A stretch of DNA of 64,000 nt from a bacterium (GTDB lineage: Bacteria; Patescibacteriota; Gracilibacteria; JAUYGZ01), in NCBI GenBank assembly GCA_030690415.1, contig JAUYGZ010000019.1, positions 62,001 through 126,000 of the forward strand, in the 5' to 3' direction. Below are positions 53,356 through 62,106 of the stretch, one piece after another. The notes below the pieces were generated by a model. The model had not been told where the DNA came from. It searched no databases and saw only the letters and a list, made by a program, of their open reading frames with translations. The translations under genes were made by a program, and so were the position numbers. Each line of letters opens with the position of its first letter. The first letter of the stretch is position 1.

Positions 53356-54180
53356 TTATAGCATTTTTATCCCAAAAAGTCTCCTCGCATTTGCATCCAA
53401 AACCGTATCTACCTCTCCAATCTCCATCTCTTTTAACTTCGCGATCATCTGAGCAGTTTCCACGACATATGCGGGCTCATTCCGCTCTCCCCGATATTTT
53501 TGCGGAGCCAAAAACGGACAATCCGTCTCCACCACAATCCGATCAATCGGTACCATTTTCACGACCTCCCGAAGTTCAGACGCGTTGGGATAAGTCAGCA
53601 CTCCTGAAAAAGACAAAAACCATCCCCTCTTCAAGACCTCCTCAGCCATCTGACGATCACCTGAAAAGCAGTGGAACAAGACCTTACCCTCAACCATCCC
53701 CACCTCATCAAGTATTTGCAAGCAATCTTGCTCGGCTTCATTTAGCTGCCCCCTGCCTTCTGCCAACTGCGAACTCTGTTTTCCCATCCTCAAATGCACC
53801 ACCACCGGCAAATCAAACTCCTGAGCCAACAAGCACTGCTCCCGAAACATCTCCTGCTGCAACCCCGAATCAAAAGGTTCGTGAAAGTAATCAATCCCCG
53901 TCTCCCCCACTCCCACGACCTTGTCACCCGATTCAATCAACTCCCGCATCCAGGCAATACTCTTTTTTCCTTCCCAATACTTCCCATCCGTCGGATGCAG
54001 ACCAACAGTCGCATACAAAGACCCGTACTCAGAGGCCAACTTCACACTCGCCCTGGAACTCTCTTCATCACAGCCTACACAGACAAACGTATGCACCCCT
54101 ACTGCCTTCGCACGCTCGATCACTTCAGGTATCTCTCCCCTGAAATGCTTGAACCAGAGATGACAATGGGTATCTATGAT
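53356..54180 (-). CDS. tatD: TatD-family metal-dependent hydrolase with non-standard start
   Basis: TatD enzymes are Mg-dependent DNases or deoxyribonuclease-like hydrolases. Found: DTHCHLWF (metal His pair), VGVGETGIDYFHE, LPVVVHLR, KVLFHCFSG, and VETDCPFLAPQKYRGERNEP. The HxH block is upstream of the first standard start (GTG at 54123), which would destroy the active site. The frame continues to an ATC-ATA pair at 54180-54175 and then into the AACTCC repeat with no ATG, GTG or TTG. The preceding four-helix-bundle gene stops (TAG) exactly here, so translation may be coupled from ATC or ATA. Confidence 0.85.
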   Translation of the reverse strand: MIDTHCHLWFKHFRGEIPEVIERAKAVGVHTFVCVGCDEESSRASVKLASEYGSLYATVGLHPTDGKYWEGKKSIAWMRELIESGDKVVGVGETGIDYFHEPFDSGLQQEMFREQCLLAQEFDLPVVVHLRMGKQSSQLAEGRGQLNEAEQDCLQILDEVGMVEGKVLFHCFSGDRQMAEEVLKRGWFLSFSGVLTYPNASELREVVKMVPIDRIVVETDCPFLAPQKYRGERNEPAYVVETAQMIAKLKEMEIGEVDTVLDANARRLFGIKML

Positions 54181-54569
54181 AAGTTGGGAGTTTGGAGATT
54201 GGAGTTCGGAGTAAGTTTCGACTCAAGAGCTGATAACATTTTTCGAATCTCAAGAATAAATGCGTGACATTGTTTATATAATTCAAAATTCTTGAGATAC
54301 TTTAAGTTTTCAGCGATAAAAAGCTGAGTTTCCAGTTCTGCGGAAGAGGCTTTAGAATTTCTCAAAAAATAAATAAAATCTTTATTTGTTCTTCGCTGAC
54401 TCCCTTCAGCAATATTTGAAGGTATCGAAACTGCAGATCTTCTCATTTGATTTGTAATCCCATAAACCTCAATTTTTGGGAAATCTTCTGTCAGCTGATA
54501 AACACATGTCACGAGCTGCATGGCTTTCTGCCAAACAATAAGCTTTTGATAATTTGACTCCATACTCAA
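54174..54569 (-). CDS. four-helix-bundle protein (S23 family), copy 2
   Basis: 131 residues: KLIVWQKAMQLVTCVYQLTE, FPKIEVYGITNQMRRSAVSI, PSNIAEGSQRRTNKDF and a C-terminal helix KASSAELETQLFIAENLKYL. The tail SKLTPNSNLQTPNLS is not conserved: it is the translated left repeat of element 2, and the stop lies at the tatD start. As in copy 1, this protein family is known from 23S rRNA intervening sequences. Confidence 0.95.
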   Translation of the reverse strand: MSMESNYQKLIVWQKAMQLVTCVYQLTEDFPKIEVYGITNQMRRSAVSIPSNIAEGSQRRTNKDFIYFLRNSKASSAELETQLFIAENLKYLKNFELYKQCHAFILEIRKMLSALESKLTPNSNLQTPNLS

Positions 54570-54612
54570 ACCTTAAATTTGTCTCCAAACTCCGAACTCC
54601 AATCTCCGAACT
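54189..54612. repeat. inverted-repeat-bounded four-helix-bundle element 2
   Basis: 24-bp ends at 54189-54212 and 54589-54612 are reverse complements with one mismatch (arms contain GGAGATTGGAGTTCGGAGT). They enclose the copy-2 gene between rny and tatD. The right end overlaps the rny stop codon by two bases. The repeat chemistry (AACTCC units) differs from elements 1 and 3. Confidence 0.85.
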
Positions 54613-56152
54613 ACTTTGCGTATTCTACTGCTCTCGTCTCCCGTATCACATGCACCTTGATCTGCCCGGGATAATCGAGATTTTTTTCGTACTCCTGAGC
54701 AATATCCCGTGACAGCTGCATCATCTGAATATCAGAAATCTCATCCGGCTCAACGAAGACCCGCACCTCACGACCAGCCTGAATTGCGTAAGACTTTTTC
54801 ACTCCTGCCTTGGATTTAGCGATTTCTTCAAGCTGCTTCATTCTCTTCACGAAAGCTTCAGCATTTTCCCGTCTAGCACCCGGTCGTGCGGAAGAAATAG
54901 CGTCCGCAGCCATCACAATATAGTCCTCAACATTCTTGAGAGGAATATCCTCATGATGAGCACCCACCGCCTGACAGATCCGTTCATCCATCCCGAATTT
55001 TTCGAGAATATCACGTCCAATCAGAGCGTGATTTCCTTCGATTTCATGGTCTACGGACTTCCCGATATCATGCAGGAACCCGGCCACTTTGGCAATTTCC
55101 TGATCTGCTCCAATTTCCGCAGCGATTGCTGAAGCCAGGAATCCAACCTCAAGCGAATGCTTCAAGACATTTTGACCATACGAAGTACGGAATCGCAGTC
55201 GGCCGATCAGCTTGATCAGGTTGGGATGCAGATTTGGAATACCGATTTCAAGCACCGCCTTCTCTCCCAGCGTTTTCACCAGATCAGAAACCTCATCCTT
55301 CACCTTCTCAAGCATTTCCTCGATACGTGCCGGATGAATCCTACCGTCTTCAACTAATCGCTCCAGCGTGAGCTTGGCGACATACCGGCGAAGAAGATCA
55401 AACCCTGAGATCAGAATTGTGTTGGGGGTATCATCGACGATGACATCGATCCCCGTCAAAAGCTCAAAAGCATTAATATTCCGCCCTTCTTTTCCGATAA
55501 TACGTCCCTTCATCTCATCACTCGGCAGCGTCACCGAAGTCGTCGTGCTCTCTGCCGTAACTTCCGCGGCATACTTTTGGATCGCCTGGGTAATGACCCA
55601 TCGCGCCTTTTCGGATGACATTTCCTTTGCCCTCTCTTCTTCACTTAAAATCTTTTTTTTAATATCCGACTGAGCAATCACCTCCACACGACGGAAAAGC
55701 TCTTCTTTCGCCTGGTCTTTATTCAATCCGGTCATCTCTTCCAGTTTCTTCATTTCTTGTCCTTTCATTTCCTCCAGATCCTTTCGAATTGCATCTATAC
55801 CCTGCTCCTTTTCACGCACCTCCTCCAAACGCTTCTCAAACTCTTCGTTCTTTTTATCCAGATTTTCTTCCCTGGTCTCCAGACGAGTCTGCACTTTCTC
55901 TAAACTGTGCTGCATTTCCTTGGCATCTTCAGCAGCCTTCGCCAGCTTCTTGGAAGCCTTGTCCTCAATGAGCAGTGCCTTTTTTTCAGCCTCAAGAAGC
56001 ATTTCTTTGGACTGCATACGCGTGCGTTCGAGCCGCTCTTCATTCTTCCGTTCGATATCCGCCGCTTTCATAGCCTCTTTTGGTTTCCAGATAAAGAAGA
56101 GACCCAGGCCAGAAAGCGCAGCACCGATCAGGAAAGCAAGTAACGTATTCAT
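54611..56152 (-). CDS. rny: ribonuclease Y
   Basis: Membrane-bound endoribonuclease that starts mRNA decay. 513 residues: N-terminal anchor (LLAFLIGAALSGLGLFFIW), a long charged coiled coil (about 25-180), a KH domain with GRIIGKEGRNINAFE (about 210-225), and the HD phosphodiesterase domain with HSLEVGFLASAIA, AGFLHDIGKSVDHE and GAHHEDIP. The end VHVIRETRAVEYAK is typical. All catalytic His/Asp residues are present. A leader of about 240 bases follows its promoter. Confidence 0.97.
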   Translation of the reverse strand: MNTLLAFLIGAALSGLGLFFIWKPKEAMKAADIERKNEERLERTRMQSKEMLLEAEKKALLIEDKASKKLAKAAEDAKEMQHSLEKVQTRLETREENLDKKNEEFEKRLEEVREKEQGIDAIRKDLEEMKGQEMKKLEEMTGLNKDQAKEELFRRVEVIAQSDIKKKILSEEERAKEMSSEKARWVITQAIQKYAAEVTAESTTTSVTLPSDEMKGRIIGKEGRNINAFELLTGIDVIVDDTPNTILISGFDLLRRYVAKLTLERLVEDGRIHPARIEEMLEKVKDEVSDLVKTLGEKAVLEIGIPNLHPNLIKLIGRLRFRTSYGQNVLKHSLEVGFLASAIAAEIGADQEIAKVAGFLHDIGKSVDHEIEGNHALIGRDILEKFGMDERICQAVGAHHEDIPLKNVEDYIVMAADAISSARPGARRENAEAFVKRMKQLEEIAKSKAGVKKSYAIQAGREVRVFVEPDEISDIQMMQLSRDIAQEYEKNLDYPGQIKVHVIRETRAVEYAK

Positions 56153-56403
56153 GATGTCTGGTTATAAAAAAATAAAGAAAGAAACGACTTTCCTTTTTTT
56201 TGAGCGGGCGAGAGGAGGTAAGCAGGCTTAAACGATTCAACCCTCAGAAGGAAGAGACAAGCAGTCGTCGAGAAAGGGATGAAAGAGCTGAATCATGATA
56301 CTCAATGGGAAAAACCTGTAAAAAATACTTACAAACAACTCATTTTAGCTCAAAAAAAACAGAAAATATCACAAAAATTATCATTTCAATTTTTTGCCCA
56401 AAT

Positions 56404-56432
56404 AGTATAACAGAAGCTTGAGACAAGGTCAA
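56404..56432 (-). promoter_or_regulatory. strong candidate promoter of rny
   Basis: Minus strand TTGACC (56427-56432), exactly 17 bases, TATACT (56404-56409). The gene-free stretch 56153-56542 otherwise shows only AT-rich sequence and, at 56500-56542, TTTATTTCCTC repeat units. Confidence 0.65.
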
Positions 56433-56542
56433 AAACCCATTTTGTCAATATCGACGTCCCAGAAGCCCCATGGAAAAAAAATCAATTGACAAACATTACT
56501 TCTTATTTCCTCGTTTCTTCATTTCTTTATTTCCTCATTCCT

Positions 56543-57283
56543 TCACCCCATATATTTTTCAACAAACTTTCGAGCCTTCTCCAAATTCTTCATCACCTTG
56601 GCATCATCACCCGCTTGTAAGGCTTTAGGACGGACCAGAAGGGTCAAATCACCCGCATACTGATCCTTCGCAAGCTTCGTCAGAAAGCTCTCCAAAGGCA
56701 TAATGCCATCCATCGGCATACTGTGTTCTTTTCCCTGTTGCACATTCGAGAGGTGGACATGAACCAGATATTTTTTCATCAGATCATAGGCCCTCATCAG
56801 ATCAAGCCGCTTCGCGAAGAGATTTGAGGTATCAAGACACACTTCCTCGAAATTTTGAAGATCAGGAATACTGGACATCGATCGCCCCGGCAATACTCCC
56901 CACAGGGTCTCGGTTGGACCGTTCTTCAGAGCAAGATGAAAACCATATTTTTTGCGCAATCCCGGAACCTCCTTTTTCAGCCAATTCTTATACGTAAAAT
57001 CAAACAAACGTGGCGGATCCAGGACAAGCGTCTCTGCCTTCACTGCTTCAGCAATACTCATCGCGAGCGTGGTCTGCTTGACCGTGCTATTGGGAAAAGT
57101 CCTGACAGCGCGAACAGGCAGATCAAACTGCTTTTGAAGCTCATTCAGATACTCGCTGCTTTGGGTATCAAACTCTCGTATATCCAGTGCCACCTCCACT
57201 CCTCCATAGCCCGCCTCCTTGGCAAAGCGAAAAACCCGATTGAGACCATAGCCACGAAGACTGTCAGTGGAGAGAAGAAGCAT
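56543..57283 (-). CDS. sugar phosphate isomerase/epimerase-like TIM barrel protein
   Basis: 246 residues of the AP_endonuc_2/xylose-isomerase-like fold: LLLSTDSLRGYGLNRVFRFA, GYGGVEVAL, HLALKNGP, EEVCLDTSNLF and VHVHLSNVQQGKEH. The conserved metal positions are partly kept (Glu, Asp, His of VHLSN). Substrate unknown; the family includes sugar epimerases, inositol-type isomerases and endonuclease IV, but the DNA-binding loops of the latter are not seen. Confidence 0.8.
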   Translation of the reverse strand: MLLLSTDSLRGYGLNRVFRFAKEAGYGGVEVALDIREFDTQSSEYLNELQKQFDLPVRAVRTFPNSTVKQTTLAMSIAEAVKAETLVLDPPRLFDFTYKNWLKKEVPGLRKKYGFHLALKNGPTETLWGVLPGRSMSSIPDLQNFEEVCLDTSNLFAKRLDLMRAYDLMKKYLVHVHLSNVQQGKEHSMPMDGIMPLESFLTKLAKDQYAGDLTLLVRPKALQAGDDAKVMKNLEKARKFVEKYMG

Positions 57284-57450
57284 GATGATATTCGAAAAAG
57301 GACCGCTTCATTGTATCAAACCAATACCAATCCACAAATGAATGGGAGCACACAAAAAAGAGCGGCGGCGGACTGGAATGAATCACAGCCCGCCAGCCGT
57401 GCCGTTCTCCCCGGAGGGCAAAGGGCAAAACTCCCTATTCCAGCAACATT

Positions 57451-57915
57451 TCAAAGATCAAATTCCGAATCACCATCAATAATCTCAATTCTGTGATATT
57501 TTCCCCTTGAAAACTCAATGAGCTCGGAAAGTCTCTCCAGAAGTTCATTGTGTTCAAGAGCATATTCTTTGGAAAGATAAGCAATCTCATTGTGTTTGAG
57601 TTGTACAAGAAGAGCGAGATTTTTTCGGAATTGATCAACATCAGATCTCATCTGCTCAAACTCTTCATCGTTCAAACTTTCAAAAAAATGAACCGTATCA
57701 TTGAGAAGATTTAGTAACTTCGTCCGAACCGAATCCGTTCGTTTGTTCAGTTCGGACAATTTTTCTGAAAGCGCTTCGGAACGGCAAGCATCGATCCGAA
57801 CGGATGGATCGAATAATGCATATACCGGAACAGGAGGAGCAAGCTCTTGCCAGGAATCTACTGGACCTGAGAGGAGTGAAGCAACCATGAAAGTTACTGG
57901 TTTTGTGAGTGACAT
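57451..57915 (-). CDS. coiled-coil protein of unknown function
   Basis: 154 residues, not recognised. A weakly hydrophobic start (MSLTKPVTFMVASLL) is followed by PPVPVYALFDPSVRIDACRS and about 100 residues of charged helix (LSEKLSELNKRTDSVRTKLL, FEQMRSDVDQFRKNLALLVQ). It may form a homo-oligomeric rod. It stands alone between the TIM-barrel gene and a terminator. Confidence 0.55.
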   Translation of the reverse strand: MSLTKPVTFMVASLLSGPVDSWQELAPPVPVYALFDPSVRIDACRSEALSEKLSELNKRTDSVRTKLLNLLNDTVHFFESLNDEEFEQMRSDVDQFRKNLALLVQLKHNEIAYLSKEYALEHNELLERLSELIEFSRGKYHRIEIIDGDSEFDL

Positions 57916-57968
57916 GAGTAAGATGTGAAGGATAAAAGGAATGAATGTAAGTCGACAGGAAAACCAAA

Positions 57969-58000
57969 CAAAAAGCCTTCCTTTGTGCTGAGGAAAGCTT
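57969..58000 (-). terminator. intrinsic terminator downstream of holB
   Basis: Read on the minus strand: AAAGCTTTCCT pairs with AGGAAGGCTTT (one mismatch) around CAGCACAA, then further T. It lies about 190 bases past the holB stop. The stretch between (58001-58193) has a TGGTCCGC/GCGGCCA hairpin (58058-58075) but no gene. Confidence 0.7.
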
Positions 58001-58193
58001 TACAAGGTGTCTATTTCAGAGAATCTATCTGCTACACCGTTCCTCAACACAGTTCATGGCCGCAAAGCGGACCACGAGACACATCTTGTCGAGAATAATG
58101 GTGTGCAAAGACAAATTCATAGGATTTGAATGCTGATTACGGAGCCAGACTAAGCCAGGATACAGGAAAAGTCAAGAAAAATATCAGAAAGTT

Positions 58194-59078
58194 TTATATC
58201 CCCAAAAACAAATCCTCCAGGACCAAACGCCTGTTCACTTGGGTATCTTCGAAGAGTTGGCTCACCTCCTGCAGGCGGTCCAGCTGCTTCAAATAGCGCT
58301 GAGTCCCCTCCTGCTTCAGCTTCAACGCCAAAAACATGAGAAACTGGGACAGCTCAGCCGAACTCACTTCTTTCTGCGAAAGATGCTCTGCCAGATGAAA
58401 GCGATCCACAATATCCTTTTCAAAAATCAGCATCGCGTAATCGTAGAGCTCCCTCATCCGGTCTAGCAAAGCCGCATCTTTCATCATCGAAAGAGCCAGA
58501 CCAATCCGACCGGCTGATAACTTCATCAATTCTTGAACCATCACTTCATTTTTAACCCGGGACAGCAAAAAACTTTCCACCGCCTTCCCCGGTAGAAGCG
58601 TAAAACGAAAAAACTGCACCCGCGAGCGGATCGTTGGCAAAAGCTTCTTTTCCTCCCGCGTCGTCATCAGATACACAAAGCGCTCGGACGGCTCCTCAAG
58701 AACCTTCAAAAAAGCATTCGCTGCCGACCGGGTCATCCGCTCCAGATGCTCAATCACACAAAAAGATACCTCCCCTTCTGCCGTCCTCCGCGACACAAAG
58801 TCTACGATTTTCCTCACTTCATCCACCTTTAGTGTCTCCCCATCATCCAAAAAACTGATGAAACCAGGCCCCTGCCCCACCATCACCTGCCTCCCAAAAA
58901 CTGATTCCGGGTCAAAAGAGACCTGTGTCCGAACAAGACTCAAAAACTCCCGTAATAAACTCATCTTGCCGATATGCTCTGGCCCACTAAACAGATAAGA
59001 CTGGTGAAAATTCTTTGTTTCAAGATCGCTCTTGAGTTGATCCTTGATCCGATCATGACCGACGATAGCTTGAAACAT
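58194..59078 (-). CDS. holB: DNA polymerase III delta' subunit (clamp loader), HolB-like
   Basis: 294 residues of the clamp-loader AAA fold: MFQAIVGHDRIKDQL, SYLFSGPEHIGKMSLLREF (Walker-A-like, but Met follows GK, so ATP binding is doubtful, as expected for delta'), KVDEVRKIVDFVSRR, VCVIEHLERMT-like FCVIEHLERM, NAFLKVLEEP (SRC-type position) and IRSRVQFFRF. The four zinc-binding Cys of E. coli delta' are missing. Divergent from the four-helix-bundle gene; the 9-base repeat begins right after its start codon region. Confidence 0.88.
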   Translation of the reverse strand: MFQAIVGHDRIKDQLKSDLETKNFHQSYLFSGPEHIGKMSLLREFLSLVRTQVSFDPESVFGRQVMVGQGPGFISFLDDGETLKVDEVRKIVDFVSRRTAEGEVSFCVIEHLERMTRSAANAFLKVLEEPSERFVYLMTTREEKKLLPTIRSRVQFFRFTLLPGKAVESFLLSRVKNEVMVQELMKLSAGRIGLALSMMKDAALLDRMRELYDYAMLIFEKDIVDRFHLAEHLSQKEVSSAELSQFLMFLALKLKQEGTQRYLKQLDRLQEVSQLFEDTQVNRRLVLEDLFLGI

Positions 59079-59086
59079 AGGACGAT

Positions 59087-59654
59087 AAGGATGATAAAGA
59101 CGATAAAGACTATAAGGATTCTTTCAATCTGAAACAAATCAGAAAGCAATCAAGTATAAAATATTGCATATACTGAATATCATACTTTATAAAAAGAGAG
59201 ATTCTATAATGCAAAGAGATGAACATCTACGATCGTTCATTTAGAAGACTGATAGTTTGGAGAGAGGCCAAAAAACTCACTATCAACATATACCAAATGA
59301 CCAAGCGATTTCCTAAAGAAGAAAAATACAGCATGACAAATCAGATGAGAAGAGCAGCAAATTCTATCATGGCCAACATTGCTGAAGGAAATGAGAGAAA
59401 ATCAAAGAACGATTGCTGTCGATTCCTTGAGGTTGCGCGGGGATCACTCGTCGAGGTCGATTGTTTCATTGATTTAGCTTATGAACTTACCTATCTTTCT
59501 GATACCGATTTCAAGACTCTTTCTGACCAGATAGCAAAAACAGGATATCTTTTGCATCAGTTTTCAGAAGCACAAGAACGAAATCCAATGAGAAAATAAA
59601 TAAATCCATATCATCATTATCATCCTTATCATCTTTATAGTCCTTATCATCCTT
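59087..59654. repeat. inverted-repeat-bounded four-helix-bundle element 3
   Basis: 33-base ends at 59087-59119 and 59622-59654 match as inverted repeats at 29 of 33 positions; both are built of 9-base GATAAGGAT/GATAAAGAC units. They enclose copy 3 between holB and the phosphofructokinase gene. The left arm abuts the holB start and the right arm ends five bases before the next ATG. Confidence 0.8.
59219..59599 (+). CDS. four-helix-bundle protein (S23 family), copy 3
   Basis: 126 residues: RLIVWREAKKLTINIYQMTK, FPKEEKYSMTNQMRRAANSI, MANIAEGNERKSKNDCCRFL, then GSLVEVDCFIDLAYEL. Diverged from copies 1 and 2, so the three are not recent duplicates. It is on the + strand, while copies 1 and 2 are on the minus strand. 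Confidence 0.95.
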   Translation: MNIYDRSFRRLIVWREAKKLTINIYQMTKRFPKEEKYSMTNQMRRAANSIMANIAEGNERKSKNDCCRFLEVARGSLVEVDCFIDLAYELTYLSDTDFKTLSDQIAKTGYLLHQFSEAQERNPMRK

Positions 59655-59659
59655 CCCCT

Positions 59660-60805
59660 ATGAAACTCCTGATTGCCCAAGGCGGCGGCCCCACAGCCGT
59701 CATCAACCAATCCCTCGTGGGAGCAGTCCTCGAAGCCAAAAAAAATGGACTCGAGATCATCGGATCTCGATACGGCATCCAGGGGATTGTGGAAGAAGAC
59801 TTTGTGGAACTTCACAGGCTCGACGATGAGAAACTCAATCGTATTGCAGAAACACCGGGAAGCGTACTTTTTTCAACAAGAGACAAGCCAAATCAGGAGT
59901 ATTGTACAAATATTTTGAACATCTTTCAAAAGCATGATATCAAAGGATTTTTCTACATCGGCGGCAATGACTCATCGGAAACCATCCGGATCGTTCTGGA
60001 AGCGGCAAAAGCCTCGCAATATGACATGAAAGGATTTCATATCCCCAAGACCGTGGACAACGACCTTGTCGAAAACGACCACACCCCCGGATTTCCTTCC
60101 GCGGCACGCTTCGTCGCGAAAGCCATGATGGGACTCGAGCGGGACAATGCCGCTCTCCCCGGCATCCACATCGCCATCATCATGGGCCGCCATGCCGGCT
60201 TCTTGACCGCCGCGGGCGCGCTGGGTGGAGCTCATCGCGTCTATATCCCGGAGCAGGTCTTCGACCTTGACCACTTCGCTCGTGAAGTCAAAGAAACCTA
60301 TGAGGAACATGGTCGGGCTATACTCTCCATCAGTGAAGGGATCTCAGGAGCCGACGGCAACCCTATCATCACTCAATTCGTCAAAAACGAAGTGGATGCC
60401 CACGGCAATATCCAGCTCAGCGGACTGCCTCTGGGAAATGTCCTGGCTGATTTTCTGAAAGAAAAAACGGGCATTTCACGCGTCAGACAGGACACCTTTG
60501 GATACCCGCAACGCAGCTATCCCGACCCTAGTCCTGTCGACAGCCGGGAAGCCAGACAGGTGGGCGAACAGGCTGTCCAACTCTACACCGAAGACCAGCT
60601 CCAATCCGCCTCTATCACTATTAAACGCGTTTCCAACTCTCCATACGAAATTCGAATCGAACCTGTGGAGCTGGAAAAAGTCGCCAACAAAACCCGGCAC
60701 CTTCCGGAGGAGTATTATGATTCAGAAAAAAAACAGCTCACCCAAGCCGGGCTTGACTACCTTATGCCGCTGGTGGGAGAGCTACCCAGCATCGAAACAA
60801 TCTAA
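59660..60805 (+). CDS. 6-phosphofructokinase, pyrophosphate-dependent type predicted
   Basis: 381 residues. Phosphorylates fructose-6-phosphate at position 1. The donor-binding residues are diagnostic: YIGGNDSSET (about residue 100) and HIPKTVDNDL (about 128), where Lys follows Pro as in PPi-using enzymes and ATP enzymes have Gly. Other blocks: AQGGGPTAVINQSLVG, GFPSAARFVAKAMMG, IIMGRHAGFLTAAGAL (MGR), ISEGISG, and RQDTFGYPQRSYPDPSP. The reaction would be reversible and ATP-saving. Confidence 0.9.
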   Translation: MKLLIAQGGGPTAVINQSLVGAVLEAKKNGLEIIGSRYGIQGIVEEDFVELHRLDDEKLNRIAETPGSVLFSTRDKPNQEYCTNILNIFQKHDIKGFFYIGGNDSSETIRIVLEAAKASQYDMKGFHIPKTVDNDLVENDHTPGFPSAARFVAKAMMGLERDNAALPGIHIAIIMGRHAGFLTAAGALGGAHRVYIPEQVFDLDHFAREVKETYEEHGRAILSISEGISGADGNPIITQFVKNEVDAHGNIQLSGLPLGNVLADFLKEKTGISRVRQDTFGYPQRSYPDPSPVDSREARQVGEQAVQLYTEDQLQSASITIKRVSNSPYEIRIEPVELEKVANKTRHLPEEYYDSEKKQLTQAGLDYLMPLVGELPSIETI

Positions 60806-60809
60806 TTTC

Positions 60810-60838
60810 TGGAAAAAACCGGCATTTTTTGCTATAAT
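60810..60838 (+). promoter_or_regulatory. candidate promoter of the PrgI-TraC genes
   Basis: Perfect TATAAT at 60833-60838 with a TGC extension; weak TGGAAA at 60810-60815. The leader to the ATG at 60859 is about 14 bases. Confidence 0.55.
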
Positions 60839-60858
60839 AAAGAGATTAAAGACTCTTT

Positions 60859-62097
60859 ATGCAGTTCAAAGTCCCCCAGGACGTACAACAAGCCGACAGA
60901 ATTGTCTGGTTTCTGACCCTCCCACAACTCATTATCTGTGTGGTAGGCGGTGCCATATCCTATGCCATCTACGCGGCACTGAGTAATCAGGGTGCATCTA
61001 CGATTTTCTGGCTACCTCCAGTCATTCTCACTATTCTGACTACAGTAGCTTTCGCCTTCATAAAAATTGCAAATCTCCCTTTTCATCGCTACCTGGCTCT
61101 GGTCATCGAACGCTTCGTCACTCCCTCGAAACGCGTGTGGGTAAAGGGAACAGATCAAATCACTCAGGAAGAAGGATACAAAACACCGGAAGAAAAGAAA
61201 GAAGACGCGAAAGCAGAAAAAGAAAGCCAAATCATGATCGCAAAAGAAGAACAGTTGAAAGAAATCCGGGGAATCAGCAAAACACTGGATACCCTCAAAC
61301 AAGAAAAAGAAAGTGAGCCGCTCAAAACCGTTGATGCCGAAAAGGACGAAAACCTCCTCAAAAGCGCCTTTCTCAATGAGAAACCACACGGCGATAAGTC
61401 CTCCAAAATGGAAACACAAACCAATGATCCCGAAGAAAAAATCCTGGAGATAGGAAAAAAGCCCCTTTCAGAGGCATCAAAAGAAATACCACCCACTGAA
61501 GAACCCCAAAAAAGAAAGAAAAAACGACGAAAACGACGACGAACAAAGAAAAATACTGAAAGTACGACAACTCAGACAGAAGAAAAAAAAGACGTGTCAG
61601 ATCTCTCAAAAACTCTTGCTCCTGAACCGGCTCTGCCATCCTGGCTCAGCGAGAGTCCCGAAAAGCCCCCCGAACCTGAAAACATTCCGAAACCAAAAGC
61701 TGAACCCATCCCGAAACCCGAACCCGTTCCAGAACAAAAACCTGAACCGATAGCAATACCTAAACCGAACCCCGTGCCTGAACAAAAACAGGTCACAGAG
61801 CCTCCACAAGCTCCTAAGCCAGCACCTGAACCCATTCCGGAACAGAACAGCAACACCGACACAGAACCGAAACCTCAGCCTCTCCAGGAACCTGAATTAG
61901 CATCTGAGACAAAAAGAGATGCCTTTGAAGCTCCGGATCAGTCAAAAAATCCTATTAAGACGCCGGAACGACCCCCATTGAAGAACAAAAACGAAGAGAA
62001 CCTCCTCAAAAAAAGCGAAATCCTCACAGCAGACCAGCTCCGTCAGGGCGCTGAACGAAAAGTTCCTTCAGCAGAATCTCAAGAATCCACGACTTAA
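60859..62097 (+). CDS. PrgI-family membrane protein with long Pro/Glu-rich tail
   Basis: 412 residues. The first 100 are a PrgI domain, a small inner-membrane part of Gram-positive-type conjugative (type IV) machines: MQFKVPQDVQQADRIVWFLT, two membrane helices (LIICVVGGAISYAIYAAL; WLPPVILTILTTVAFAFI), then a Lys/Glu coiled segment and a low-complexity tail of PEPIPKPEP-type repeats (about 260-345) with a KRKKKRRKRRRTKK patch. The tail is far longer than in usual PrgI proteins and may reach across the wall or bind DNA. TraC follows. Confidence 0.85.
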   Translation: MQFKVPQDVQQADRIVWFLTLPQLIICVVGGAISYAIYAALSNQGASTIFWLPPVILTILTTVAFAFIKIANLPFHRYLALVIERFVTPSKRVWVKGTDQITQEEGYKTPEEKKEDAKAEKESQIMIAKEEQLKEIRGISKTLDTLKQEKESEPLKTVDAEKDENLLKSAFLNEKPHGDKSSKMETQTNDPEEKILEIGKKPLSEASKEIPPTEEPQKRKKKRRKRRRTKKNTESTTTQTEEKKDVSDLSKTLAPEPALPSWLSESPEKPPEPENIPKPKAEPIPKPEPVPEQKPEPIAIPKPNPVPEQKQVTEPPQAPKPAPEPIPEQNSNTDTEPKPQPLQEPELASETKRDAFEAPDQSKNPIKTPERPPLKNKNEENLLKKSEILTADQLRQGAERKVPSAESQESTT

Positions 62098-62106
62098 CTC
62101 CCACAG

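Noticed and set aside
58001-58193. Signal-recognition-particle or RNase P RNA downstream of holB
   Set aside because: A hairpin and terminator exist, but the conserved cores of these RNAs are missing.
35826-59599. Diversity-generating retroelement, because four-helix-bundle proteins resemble avd
   Set aside because: No reverse transcriptase and no template/variable repeat pair with adenine-biased changes were seen in the window.
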